Assembly: GCA_964407495.1 (NCBI GenBank)
Contig: CAYOVP010000003.1
Location: 1-64,000, forward strand
DNA from: JAJRZX01 sp964407495
GTDB lineage: Bacteria > Desulfobacterota > GWC2-55-46 > JADFVP01
Length of the DNA: 64,000 nt
Direction: 5' to 3'
The notes under the pieces are model-generated. The model worked only from the letters and a program-made list of their open reading frames with translations. It made no database searches and was not told the origin of the DNA. This document shows, in pieces, positions 17,058 through 25,023 of this stretch (the stretch's first letter is position 1; the number at the start of each line of letters is the position of its first letter). The position numbers and the translations under genes are program-made.

Positions 17058-17155
17058 CAGGAGTGTCTCTTGGGATAGGCGTTCTCTTTGTCACGGCGCC
17101 TGGCGCGTAGCAGGCCATGGGTCAGGCGCTCTTACGAAAAACAAGGGAGGTCATG

Positions 17156-18337
17156 ATGGAAGAGAGAGAGATGGAGGTTGTGCCCGGCCTCGAGGGCATA
17201 CCAGCGGCCAACTCGGCCATCAGTTTCATCGACGGCCATGCCGGTGTGCTCGAGTACCGCGGTATTCCCATCGAGGAACTTACAGAGAAGAGCACCTTCC
17301 TCGAGGTGGCCTACATGCTCATCTTCGAAGATCTGCCCACCATGGAAGAGTTCAGGAGGTTTCGCGACCACATTACACACCATACGCGGCTCAAGTACAA
17401 GATACTTCGTATGATGGAGGTCCTGCCCGAGGCGGGTCACCCCATGGACTATCTCCAGTCCGTTGTCTCGGCCATGGGAATGTACTACCCGGCGCGCGAC
17501 ACCCTCGACCCGGAGGTCAGGTACTGGTCGTGCGTGCGTCTCGTGGCAAAGATGCCTACAATCGTGGCGGCCTGCCACAGGATGCGCCAGGGAGACGCGC
17601 CCATACTGCCTCGAAACGACCTCGGCTTTGCCGCCAACTTTTACTACATGCTCTTCGAGAAAGAGCCCTCGCCGCTCGTGGAAAAGGTCCTCGACGTAAT
17701 ACTCATGCTCCATGCCGACCACACCATGAACGCCTCCACCTTCAGCGCCCGCGTCGTGGGATCTACCCTTGCCGACCCCTATACAATAGTCTCATCAGCC
17801 ATAGGGACGCTCTCGGGGCCACTGCACGGTGGGGCCAACGAGCGTGTCCTCGACATGATAGAGGAGATCGGCGACGTGAGCAGGGTGGAGGCCTATGTGG
17901 ATGAGAAGATAGCAAAGAAAGAGAAGATCATGGGCATAGGGCACAGGGTCTACAAGACCGCAGATCCCAGGGGCAAGATTCTCAAGGCATACATGATGAG
18001 GCTCCGCGACGAGGGTCAGTGCTCTGTTGACCCGGCCGTGGTGGAGATCTCCGAGGCCCTCGAGAAGGCCGTGGCCAAGCGCCTCGGTCCAAAGGGCCTC
18101 TGGCCCAATATCGACTTCTACTCGGGTGTGGTCTTCAGGGCCCTTGGCATGGAGCCGGAACTCTTCACGCCCCTCTTTGCCATGGGCCGCGTGGCGGGCT
18201 GGCTCGCTCACTGGATGGAGCAACTCAAGACCAACCGCATCTACAGGCCCGTGCAGAATTACATAGGCCTCAGACAGAGGCATTACGTGCCTCTGGAACT
18301 CCGTGAAAAGGCCGCTGCCGGGAAGGGTGCTTCCTGA
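17156..18337 (+). CDS. gltA: citrate synthase
   Basis: This enzyme condenses oxaloacetate and acetyl-CoA to citrate. The protein (~393 aa) has the short-chain form typical of archaea and many bacteria. The active-site residues are in LSGPLHGGANERV (His), GIGHRVYKTADPRG (His) and WPNIDFYSGVVF (Asp). The start at 17156 has GGAGG 5 nt upstream; an adjacent ATG (17153) and an in-frame ATG at 17117 are alternatives. The symbol is by family and a citrate/methylcitrate preference cannot be read from the sequence. Confidence 0.92.
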   Translation: MEEREMEVVPGLEGIPAANSAISFIDGHAGVLEYRGIPIEELTEKSTFLEVAYMLIFEDLPTMEEFRRFRDHITHHTRLKYKILRMMEVLPEAGHPMDYLQSVVSAMGMYYPARDTLDPEVRYWSCVRLVAKMPTIVAACHRMRQGDAPILPRNDLGFAANFYYMLFEKEPSPLVEKVLDVILMLHADHTMNASTFSARVVGSTLADPYTIVSSAIGTLSGPLHGGANERVLDMIEEIGDVSRVEAYVDEKIAKKEKIMGIGHRVYKTADPRGKILKAYMMRLRDEGQCSVDPAVVEISEALEKAVAKRLGPKGLWPNIDFYSGVVFRALGMEPELFTPLFAMGRVAGWLAHWMEQLKTNRIYRPVQNYIGLRQRHYVPLELREKAAAGKGAS

Positions 18338-18338
18338 T

Positions 18339-19190
18339 ATGAGAAGACCCCCGGCCTGCCGCACTCTGGCGGTTATCATCCTCCTATTGGTCTTTTTCGT
18401 GAGCGGCGGCTGTGTGGCCCAGAGGGCCCTTAGGCTGAGAGACGGCGCCGAGGTGCCTATTGCGCAGATGGAGCGCGACCTTCGTGGTGTGCGCCTTGTC
18501 TTTGTGGGCGAGTTTCACAAGAAACTCGCCCACCACAGGATGCAACTCGGCGTAATAAAGGCCCTCCATGCCGCTGGTGTAAAACTCGCCATAGGCATTG
18601 AGATGTTTTCCGCGGACAACCAGGACGTCCTCGACCGCTGGGTGGCCGGAAAGATGAGCGAGAGGGCCTTCCGAAGGGCCTATTACCGCAACTGGAACAT
18701 ATCCTGGTACAAGTACCGCGGCATATTCATATACGCCAGGAAGCACAAGATACCCCTTGTGGGCCTGAACCTCCCCAAGAAGATAACACACAAACTATTT
18801 ACAGGCGGGACAAAGTCGCTCTCTCCCGAAGACCGGAAGAAGATAGGCGACATTACTTGTGATGTGGATTTGGAGTATGAGAAGATGATACGCGATGCCA
18901 TGGGTCAGCACTCTCACATGAAGGACGCAGAGTTCCTGGACTTCTGCCGGGTGCAGATGGCCTGGGACACATACATGGCCTCGCGTATAGTGGATTATCT
19001 CGTTGCCAATCCCGGGCGTGTCATGGTGGTGCTCGCCGGGAGCGGCCATGCCTGGAAGCGTGGTATCCCGCGCAAGGTACGCGCCGCGGCACGCCTCGAG
19101 AATATAGTCATACTACCCGAGGTGGTCGGCGAGTTCGACAGGCGTGACGTGGGGTTTGGAGACACGGATTATCTTCTCCTGGCACGATGA
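18339..19190 (+). CDS. ChaN-family (DUF399) lipoprotein
   Basis: The 283-aa protein has a lipobox (VSGGC, lipidated C25) after a hydrophobic signal, then the ChaN fold: FVGEFHKKLAHHRMQL near the start, IGIEMFSADNQ, and VVLAGSGHAWKRGIP at the end. ChaN-type lipoproteins have been linked to heme or iron uptake at the outer membrane, and the conserved His/Glu residues look like a metal site. The start at 18339 is 1 nt after the citrate synthase stop; an in-frame GTG at 18303 is an alternative. Biochemical function is unproven. Confidence 0.8.
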   Translation: MRRPPACRTLAVIILLLVFFVSGGCVAQRALRLRDGAEVPIAQMERDLRGVRLVFVGEFHKKLAHHRMQLGVIKALHAAGVKLAIGIEMFSADNQDVLDRWVAGKMSERAFRRAYYRNWNISWYKYRGIFIYARKHKIPLVGLNLPKKITHKLFTGGTKSLSPEDRKKIGDITCDVDLEYEKMIRDAMGQHSHMKDAEFLDFCRVQMAWDTYMASRIVDYLVANPGRVMVVLAGSGHAWKRGIPRKVRAAARLENIVILPEVVGEFDRRDVGFGDTDYLLLAR

Positions 19191-19357
19191 AGCGGCAGGG
19201 GCGCGCGTAGAGGTACTTCCAAGAGGGGCCTGCCTGCTTGAGTTCGAGAGGTATTAAGGATGGGTAGGGGGGCTTGCGGGCAGAAAAAAGGGCTCTCTCT
19301 GGGCGATCATTGTAGCATGGTTTTTTCGGACCCCGCCAGGGCCCGAAGGCCCCAGGC

Positions 19358-20458
19358 CTACTTCTGGTTGGCGGCGAATATGAGTTCAAACTCGCCGGCG
19401 ACCTCCCTGAAGGCCTTGTAAATCTCCGGGTCAAAACCGTGGCTCTCCGACCTGTCCATGATGGAGAGCGACTTTTCGTGGTCATAGGGCGGCTTGTAGG
19501 GCCTCTTGCTCCGAAGCGCATCATACATGTCCACAAGATGTACTATGCGCCCGCTGACCGGTATCTCAGTCTTGGTCCGTCCCGTAGGGTACCCGCTCCC
19601 GTCCCAGCGTTCGTGGTGGTTGAGGGCAATGTCCATCGCGGTCTTGAGGACAACGGGGCCAGGGTTGTGAAGGATGTTGGCCCCTATCTCACAGTGCCTC
19701 TTCATTACGGAATACTCGGTATTCGTAAACTTGCCTGCCTTTAGCAGCACGTTGTCAGGTATGCCTATCTTGCCCACGTCGTGCATGGGGCTTGCCCTGT
19801 ATATGGCCTCCACCTCCTCACTGTCGAGCCCCAACTTCTTCGAGAGCAACCGGGCATAGAGGCTTATCCTCCTGATATGCGCGCCTGTCTCCTTGTCGCG
19901 GTACTCGGCGGCGAGGGTGAGCCGCGCAACGGTCTCAAGATAACTGCTCCTTATCTGCTCATAGGCCTCCTCAAGTTCGAGTGTCCTCGTCTTCATCTCG
20001 TGTTCAATGGCCTTTCTGCTCTCAATGAGGTAGTTCTCATACTTTCTCACCTTGAGTAGGTTTCGCACACGAAGACAGAGTTCGGTCTGGTCAACCGGCT
20101 TGTTGAGAAAATCGTCTGCCCCGGCCTCCAGGCCCTTGAGCCTCGATTCCTTGTCCTGGAGGGTAGTTACGATTATTACCGGCGTGTACATGGTGCGAGG
20201 GTCGCTCTTCAGATGCCGCGTGAGTTCAAAACCATTCATCCCCGGCATGACGACATCGGTGATGACAAGGTCTGGTTCTACTCGGAAAGACTCCTGCACA
20301 GCCTCCAGACCGTCCTCTACCGTAAGGGTCTCGTACCCCATCTCCTCGAGAAAATCCCTGAAGACCTCGCGAAAGAATACATCATCGTCTGCAACGAGTA
20401 CGAGAGACCCGCTCGCGTCTGAGATGACTTGCGGGATATCCTGTTTTTTTCTGTTCAT
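19358..20458 (-). CDS. response regulator with HD-GYP output domain
   Basis: This 366-aa cytoplasmic two-component regulator has a receiver domain (~18-135; acidic pocket DDD at 24-26, phospho-acceptor D68 in ITDVVMPGMNGFE, Lys in FLNKPV), a helical linker, then an HD-GYP domain with MHDVGKIGIPDNVLLKAG and HHERWDGSGYPTG. HD-GYP domains hydrolyse cyclic di-GMP, and the catalytic HD and GYP motifs are intact, so activity is expected. The ATG at 20458 has GGAG 6 nt upstream; an in-frame ATG at 20494 has none. No partner histidine kinase lies in the window, so it is an orphan here. Confidence 0.9.
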   Translation of the reverse strand: MNRKKQDIPQVISDASGSLVLVADDDVFFREVFRDFLEEMGYETLTVEDGLEAVQESFRVEPDLVITDVVMPGMNGFELTRHLKSDPRTMYTPVIIVTTLQDKESRLKGLEAGADDFLNKPVDQTELCLRVRNLLKVRKYENYLIESRKAIEHEMKTRTLELEEAYEQIRSSYLETVARLTLAAEYRDKETGAHIRRISLYARLLSKKLGLDSEEVEAIYRASPMHDVGKIGIPDNVLLKAGKFTNTEYSVMKRHCEIGANILHNPGPVVLKTAMDIALNHHERWDGSGYPTGRTKTEIPVSGRIVHLVDMYDALRSKRPYKPPYDHEKSLSIMDRSESHGFDPEIYKAFREVAGEFELIFAANQK

Positions 20459-20561
20459 AGCCTTCTCCTCGATGAACTCCTTCTCTCTGTTCATCCGGTT
20501 AAGGATAAAACATCGGCGCCATGCAGTAAAGATTTTTTATCATCTTGAAGGAGGTTTCACG

Positions 20562-20603
20562 ATGATCTGCAGGGGCTTGGTCTGCAGTTATTCTTTTACG
20601 TAG
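20562..20603 (+). other. 13-codon ORF with a perfect Shine-Dalgarno
   Basis: AAGGAGGT (20548-20555) is followed 6 nt later by an ATG opening a 13-residue frame (MICRGLVCSYSFT). It is divergent from the HD-GYP regulator. The ribosome-binding site is as good as any in the window, so a leader peptide or microprotein is possible. No attenuator was seen after it. Confidence 0.3.
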
Positions 20604-20691
20604 GATAGGTGCGGCCTGCCGACCGAACTCAATGATGTGAACCGCCTCCGGGGCCATGCAAAAAAAAGGATTTAATGGAGGCTGATAGGGT

Positions 20692-20829
20692 ATGCGGTGT
20701 CTCTATGTCTGTTTATCGGCAGTGATGGTCCGCGTTATAGGCAAGATGAAGCGGACCGTGGAGTTGGGGGCAGAAGAGTGGGTATGGTTCTCTGCGTGTG
20801 GTGCTCTCGATGCCCTTCCCATTCTTTAG
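20692..20829 (+). other. possible 45-aa ORF of unknown function
   Basis: An ATG with GGAGG about 10 nt upstream opens a 45-residue frame rich in hydrophobic and basic residues (MRCLYVCLSAVMVRVIGKMK...). No family is recognised and coding is uncertain. Apart from this, the 13-codon ORF and the promoter at 20927, the 555-nt gap 20459-21013 shows nothing. Confidence 0.2.
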
Positions 20830-20926
20830 CACCGCCCTTATTATCCTCTTTTTTGATCTTCTCCCGATGTGACCCTGGTAACTGACACAAGTTCTTTCCT
20901 GGAGTATGTTTTTCTGTGGAAGACCC

Positions 20927-20955
20927 TTGACATGAGAGAGGCGATTTACTATTAT
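20927..20955 (+). promoter_or_regulatory. sigma-70 promoter of the M23 peptidase gene
   Basis: TTGACA and TATTAT are separated by exactly 17 nt. The -10 ends 58 nt before the gene's ATG. Confidence 0.75.
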
Positions 20956-21013
20956 TAGCGGGATTTGAGCCCTTGGGTCGCGATTTACACCGTGGCGGCG
21001 CACTTACCTGGAG

Positions 21014-22273
21014 ATGCCCTTGAAGAGGCTTGTGAAAAAAACTTACCGAGGCCACGTCCTCGCTACCCTTGTCATAGGTATATTCGTAATCACAGGTCTG
21101 ATCTTCATATACAGCCCCGATGCCTCCTCCAACAAGGACATGGGGCAGACCCCTCCGCCCCAAAACCAACCCCAGAGACACGACATAGAGATATCGTCCT
21201 CAGACACCTTTTACGGCGTCATGAGGGGCTTTGATATCAGCCCTCAGGAGATAAAGAAGATAACAAGGGCTGCAAGACCCTTTTACAACCTATCCAGGCT
21301 CCGCCGGGGCTCGGTTGTAAGCGTCTTCACCCTTGATGGGAAGATCAGAAAAATCCTCTTCAAGATGGACCCCTACGATGAACTCGTCATCACGCCCGAC
21401 CCTGAGGCAAAGTACGGATTTACTGTTGCAAGGCAGGCACTGCCCCGGGAGGTGAGGCTCAGGAAGGCTACCGGCGTAATCAACACCTCGCTTTACCGCG
21501 CGGCCCTGGACGCGGGCCTCTCACCCTCTGTCATTCTCACCCTCTCTGACATCTTTGCCTGGGACGTGGACTTTTCCACTGATATGAGGCAGGGCGATAC
21601 CTTCAAGGTCCTCTATGAAGAGATATACGTAGACGGCAAGTTCGTGGAGAACGGCGCTGTCGTGGGGGCTGAACTCACGAGTAGCGGCAGGAACTACAAA
21701 GCCATATATTACAAGGACAGCAAGGGCAGGGCCGGTTACTACGACCTTCAGGGCCGGTCTCTCAGAAGGATGCTCCTGCGCTCGCCCCTCCGCTACCGGC
21801 GTATAAGCAGTTACTTCACGGAGCGCCGATACCACCCCATACTCAAGAAGTACAGGCCCCATCATGGCATAGACTATGCCGCGCCCAGGGGCACGCCTGT
21901 TGATGCCGCAGGCTCTGGGAGGGTAACCTTTGCAGGGTGGAAGCGTGGCTATGGAAGATTCATAACCATTAAGCACAGTAATGGATATTCTACTGGATAC
22001 GGCCACCTCTCACGGATAAGAAAGGGCATACGCCGCGGTGTACATGTCGAGCAGGGCGAGGTAATAGGCTACGTTGGCTCGAGCGGGCTGTCCACGGGCC
22101 CCCACCTCCACTACGAGGTCCGTAAGGGTAGAAAACTCATCAACCCCCTCCGCATACGCGGCAACCCCCTGAAGGCTGTATCCGGTGCAGATCGCGCGGC
22201 CTTTGTCCTCGTAAAGAACGAAGTCCTGAAAAGACTCTCCTCAGAAGAGCCCATAATCTCGGTAAAGAGATAG
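21014..22273 (+). CDS. M23 murein DD-endopeptidase (MepM-like)
   Basis: This inner-membrane-anchored periplasmic peptidase has one N-terminal TM segment (~13-33), a LysM/OapA-like region (~55-130), a Csd3-type second domain (~140-270) and a C-terminal M23 zinc domain. The Zn ligands are in HHGIDYAAPRGTPV and GPHLHYEVR, and the catalytic His in YGHLS. Family members cleave peptidoglycan cross-links during growth. At 419 aa it has normal MepM length. The ATG at 21014 abuts GGAG, which is too close for an ideal start, but no better start precedes the TM segment. Confidence 0.88.
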   Translation: MPLKRLVKKTYRGHVLATLVIGIFVITGLIFIYSPDASSNKDMGQTPPPQNQPQRHDIEISSSDTFYGVMRGFDISPQEIKKITRAARPFYNLSRLRRGSVVSVFTLDGKIRKILFKMDPYDELVITPDPEAKYGFTVARQALPREVRLRKATGVINTSLYRAALDAGLSPSVILTLSDIFAWDVDFSTDMRQGDTFKVLYEEIYVDGKFVENGAVVGAELTSSGRNYKAIYYKDSKGRAGYYDLQGRSLRRMLLRSPLRYRRISSYFTERRYHPILKKYRPHHGIDYAAPRGTPVDAAGSGRVTFAGWKRGYGRFITIKHSNGYSTGYGHLSRIRKGIRRGVHVEQGEVIGYVGSSGLSTGPHLHYEVRKGRKLINPLRIRGNPLKAVSGADRAAFVLVKNEVLKRLSSEEPIISVKR

Positions 22274-22317
22274 GACACCGGGCTGATCCCCCTTTTTTCC
22301 CTTCTCCCCTTGCGGTA

Positions 22318-22385
22318 TGCCTTAGTTGCCGCTGGCACTGGTTCTGTCTGGCCTGTTTTCTTTTTTCCAAGATAAGTAAGAGATT
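22318..22385 (+). repeat. family-1 hairpin repeat, copy D, degenerate
   Basis: It has the remnants gccgctggcactggttct and gttttcttttttccaagataagtaag in the order seen in copy C, but the palindrome is eroded. It lies after the M23 gene and before the cobalamin riboswitches. Confidence 0.5.
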
Positions 22386-22453
22386 TCTTATGGGTTGTTT
22401 TTTTACTTCTGCCCTGGTCCGGTCTCCTCTTGCACCTTTTTTCCGTTATCTCC

Positions 22454-22481
22454 TTGACAACTCGGCCTCAACAGGTAGAAT
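22454..22481 (+). promoter_or_regulatory. promoter of the btu operon
   Basis: TTGACA (22454-22459) and TAGAAT (22476-22481) are 16 nt apart. Transcription should start close to the 5' edge of the first cobalamin aptamer. Confidence 0.7.
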
Positions 22482-22486
22482 AGGAT

Positions 22487-22668
22487 ATCCATAGTCACAG
22501 GCGGCCCCATGGGGCCTTAATAGGGAAGTACGGTGCAAGACCGTCGCGGACCCGCCGCTGTAACCGGGGACAAAAGCCGCATATGTGCCACTGTTCTCTT
22601 CATGGGAACGGGAAGGCGCGGCGAGTAGGATGATCCGGGAGCCAGAAGACCTGCCAGTGATCTGCTAA
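22487..22668 (+). promoter_or_regulatory. cobalamin riboswitch 1 (transcription-terminating)
   Basis: Canonical aptamer elements appear in order: TAATAGGGAA, GGTGCAAGACC, CCCGCCGCTGTAACC, GCCACTG, GGGAAGGCG and GGAGCCAGAAGACCTGCC. A strong intrinsic terminator follows about 60 nt downstream (22729-22764). Cobalamin binding should therefore promote early termination before btuB. Confidence 0.92.
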
Positions 22669-22728
22669 GTTTTTTCGTCCCTCGTGGAAAGGGGGGTGGA
22701 ATCATGCCTGGAGGATGAAAAACGGCAT

Positions 22729-22764
22729 CCCCGGACTCCTGTTGCAAGGGGTCCGGGTTTTTTT
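22729..22764 (+). terminator. intrinsic terminator of cobalamin riboswitch 1
   Basis: The stem CCCGGAC/GTCCGGG (22730-22757, inner pairing TCC/GGG) is followed directly by seven T. No gene lies between aptamer 1 and this terminator, so it acts as the expression platform rather than ending an upstream gene. Confidence 0.85.
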
Positions 22765-22796
22765 GTCTCATCAAGGTGGACCACTGGCAGAAAGGA

Positions 22797-23003
22797 GGTG
22801 TTGGCGACTGCGCGGGAGTGGCGCAGGCAGAGGAAAACAGGCCATAGATAATCAATCGTCATGGTGCAAGGGAAGGGGGTGAGAGGCCCCCGCCGCCCCG
22901 CGACTGTAACCGGGTACGAAGGCCGCAGGCATGCCACTGTCTCCAGGGAGATGGGAAGGTGTGGCCAGTAGGATGATCCGGGAGCCAGGAGACCTGAGCC
23001 ATG
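22797..23003 (+). promoter_or_regulatory. cobalamin riboswitch 2 (probably translational)
   Basis: A second aptamer shows GGTGCAAGGG, CCGCGACTGTAACCGGG, GCCACTG, GGGAAGGTG and GGAGCCAGGAGACCTGAGCC. The AGGGAA block that normally precedes GGTGC is replaced by a sequence around ATCAATC, so this aptamer is variant. No T-run follows. Instead a GCCCC-GAGG-GGGGC hairpin (23021-23034) stands 3 nt before the btuB Shine-Dalgarno, pointing to control of translation. Confidence 0.85.
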
Positions 23004-23051
23004 TCCTCATATCGCTTCGAGCCCCGAGGGGGGCGGAAAGGAGACCAGAAC

Positions 23052-24971
23052 GTGAGGTACATCTCTATATTATTGTGTTTTTTTCTCTACACGAGTCTTC
23101 ATCTGGCCATTGCAGTAGAGAGCGCCGTGGCCGGTGAAGAGGCAGACAAGGTGATTGTGACGGCAACGAGGATAGAGACACCGGTGGACGAAGTTGGAAG
23201 CGATGTTACGATAATCAGCGGGAAAGAGATAGAGAAGTCGCAGAAGAAGACCGTTGCAGAAATACTTCGCGGTGTTGGTAGCCTTGACGTGGTCCGAACA
23301 GGCGGACCAGGGAGCACCACGAGCGTCTTTATCCGCGGGGCCAAGGCCGAGCACACGCTCGTGATGATAGACGGCGTGGAGATGAATGACCCCATCTCCG
23401 CTGGACGCACCTTCAACTTCGCAGACCTCACGGTGGACAACATAGAGCGCATAGAAATAATAAAGGGGCCGCAGAGCACGCTCTATGGTTCGGACGCAAT
23501 GGGAGGCGTCATCAATATAATCACAAAGAAGGGTTCTGGCAGACCCCGGGCCTTCATAAGCGGCGAGGCCGGGTCATTCAGCACTTACCGCGAGAGCGCG
23601 GGGCTGAGCGGCGGCACGTCGCTGGTTAATTATTCCTTGAGCCTCTCGCGCGAGGACACGGATGGTATCTCCTCTGCCGCGGCAAAGGACGGTAATACCG
23701 AGGCAGATGCCTATGAGAATACCACTGTTGCAGGCCGCTTCGGCCTCACCCCTACTGAGTATCTCTCCCTCGACCTCACTGCCAGGTACACCGACGCGAG
23801 GCACGATATAGACAACGGAGGCGGGAGGGGCATGGACGACCCGAACAACACCATGGAATCGAAGAGATTGTCCTTTCGTACCTCTGCGAGCCTCTTTCTC
23901 TTAGATGGCATACTGGAGAATACGGTTGGTTTTTCTCTTACAGACCAGGAGAGCGAGAACAACAACGGCACCGACCCGCTTCATCCTGCGAGCCTGACCC
24001 TGAGTTCCTTTGACAGTCAGTCGAGAAAGACCGATCTCCAGAGTACGCTCCGCATGGGCCGTGCAGGGACCCTCACGGCAGGCATAGAATACGAGGAAGA
24101 GGAGGGAGAGTCCAAGTTCCATTCAGAGAGCGCTTGGGGTCCCTTTACGAGCAACTTCAGCAACCAGAAGGCCCGCAACACGGGTTATTACGCAGAGGAG
24201 AGCATAGGGTTTTTCGAGCGCCTCTTCCTTACCGTGGGCGTACGCTCGGACAATCACAACAGGTTCGGCTCCGAGACCACCTACAGGGCTACGGGCGCCT
24301 ACAAGATCAAGGAGACGGGCACAACGCTGAAGGCCACCTTTGGCACTGGTTTCAAGGCCCCAACGCTCTTTCAACTCTTCTCGCAGTACGGCGATGTGCA
24401 TCTTCTTCCAGAGACGAGCACGGGCTGGGATGCCGGCATCGAGCAGACCCTTGCCAGCGGCAGGGTGAGCCTCGGCGTCACGTACTTTGCCAACAACTTC
24501 GACGACCTCATCGACTTCGACAGTGCTACCTGGAAGTACAGGAATATCTCCGGGGCAGAGACAAGCGGCGTCGAGATCAGCGCCATGGTGAGGCCTCTCG
24601 ACGACCTTTCCATTCGCGCACGCTACACATATACGGATACGCTCGACAGGTCCACGAGGATGCAACTTCTTCGCCGCGCACCAAACAGTCTCAGTCTGAA
24701 GATGGTCTATGATTTTTCGGACAAGGGCAACGTGAACATGGACATAAACTACGTTGGCACACGTGATGACAAAGACTTCTCCACCTTTCCGGCCACGCGC
24801 GTTACCCTTGGGCCCTATACCCTCGTTGACCTTGCCGCATCCTATGCGCTCACCAAGAACGTGACCATTACCGGTCGCATAGAGAACCTTCTTGACCAGG
24901 ACTACGAAGAAGTGGCGGGCTTTGGTACGCCAGGCATAGGGGCCTACGGCGGCGTGAGGGTTACATTTTAG
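23052..24971 (+). CDS. btuB: TonB-dependent vitamin B12 outer-membrane receptor
   Basis: This 639-aa receptor has a signal peptide (1-29), a TonB box DKVIVTATRIETP (~31-43), a plug domain (TTSVFIRGAKAEHTLVMIDG, GPQSTLYGSDAMGGVINI) and a 22-strand barrel ending VRVTF. The GTG at 23052 is preferred: AAGGAG lies 8 nt upstream and the signal peptide then starts MRYISILL; the ATG at 23001 falls inside the riboswitch region. Tandem cobalamin riboswitches and the btuFDC genes downstream support cobalamin or a related corrinoid as the substrate, imported into the periplasm using TonB energy. Confidence 0.93.
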   Translation: MRYISILLCFFLYTSLHLAIAVESAVAGEEADKVIVTATRIETPVDEVGSDVTIISGKEIEKSQKKTVAEILRGVGSLDVVRTGGPGSTTSVFIRGAKAEHTLVMIDGVEMNDPISAGRTFNFADLTVDNIERIEIIKGPQSTLYGSDAMGGVINIITKKGSGRPRAFISGEAGSFSTYRESAGLSGGTSLVNYSLSLSREDTDGISSAAAKDGNTEADAYENTTVAGRFGLTPTEYLSLDLTARYTDARHDIDNGGGRGMDDPNNTMESKRLSFRTSASLFLLDGILENTVGFSLTDQESENNNGTDPLHPASLTLSSFDSQSRKTDLQSTLRMGRAGTLTAGIEYEEEEGESKFHSESAWGPFTSNFSNQKARNTGYYAEESIGFFERLFLTVGVRSDNHNRFGSETTYRATGAYKIKETGTTLKATFGTGFKAPTLFQLFSQYGDVHLLPETSTGWDAGIEQTLASGRVSLGVTYFANNFDDLIDFDSATWKYRNISGAETSGVEISAMVRPLDDLSIRARYTYTDTLDRSTRMQLLRRAPNSLSLKMVYDFSDKGNVNMDINYVGTRDDKDFSTFPATRVTLGPYTLVDLAASYALTKNVTITGRIENLLDQDYEEVAGFGTPGIGAYGGVRVTF

Positions 24972-25023
24972 GTGAAGGCCAGGTGTGCCAGTACAACTCG
25001 TGAAAACAAGGGGGTAGGCGACC

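Noticed and set aside
22714..22881. 55-codon frame between the two cobalamin aptamers
   Set aside because: It crosses the terminator and the second aptamer, and its GGAGG abuts the ATG; RNA structure explains the sequence better.
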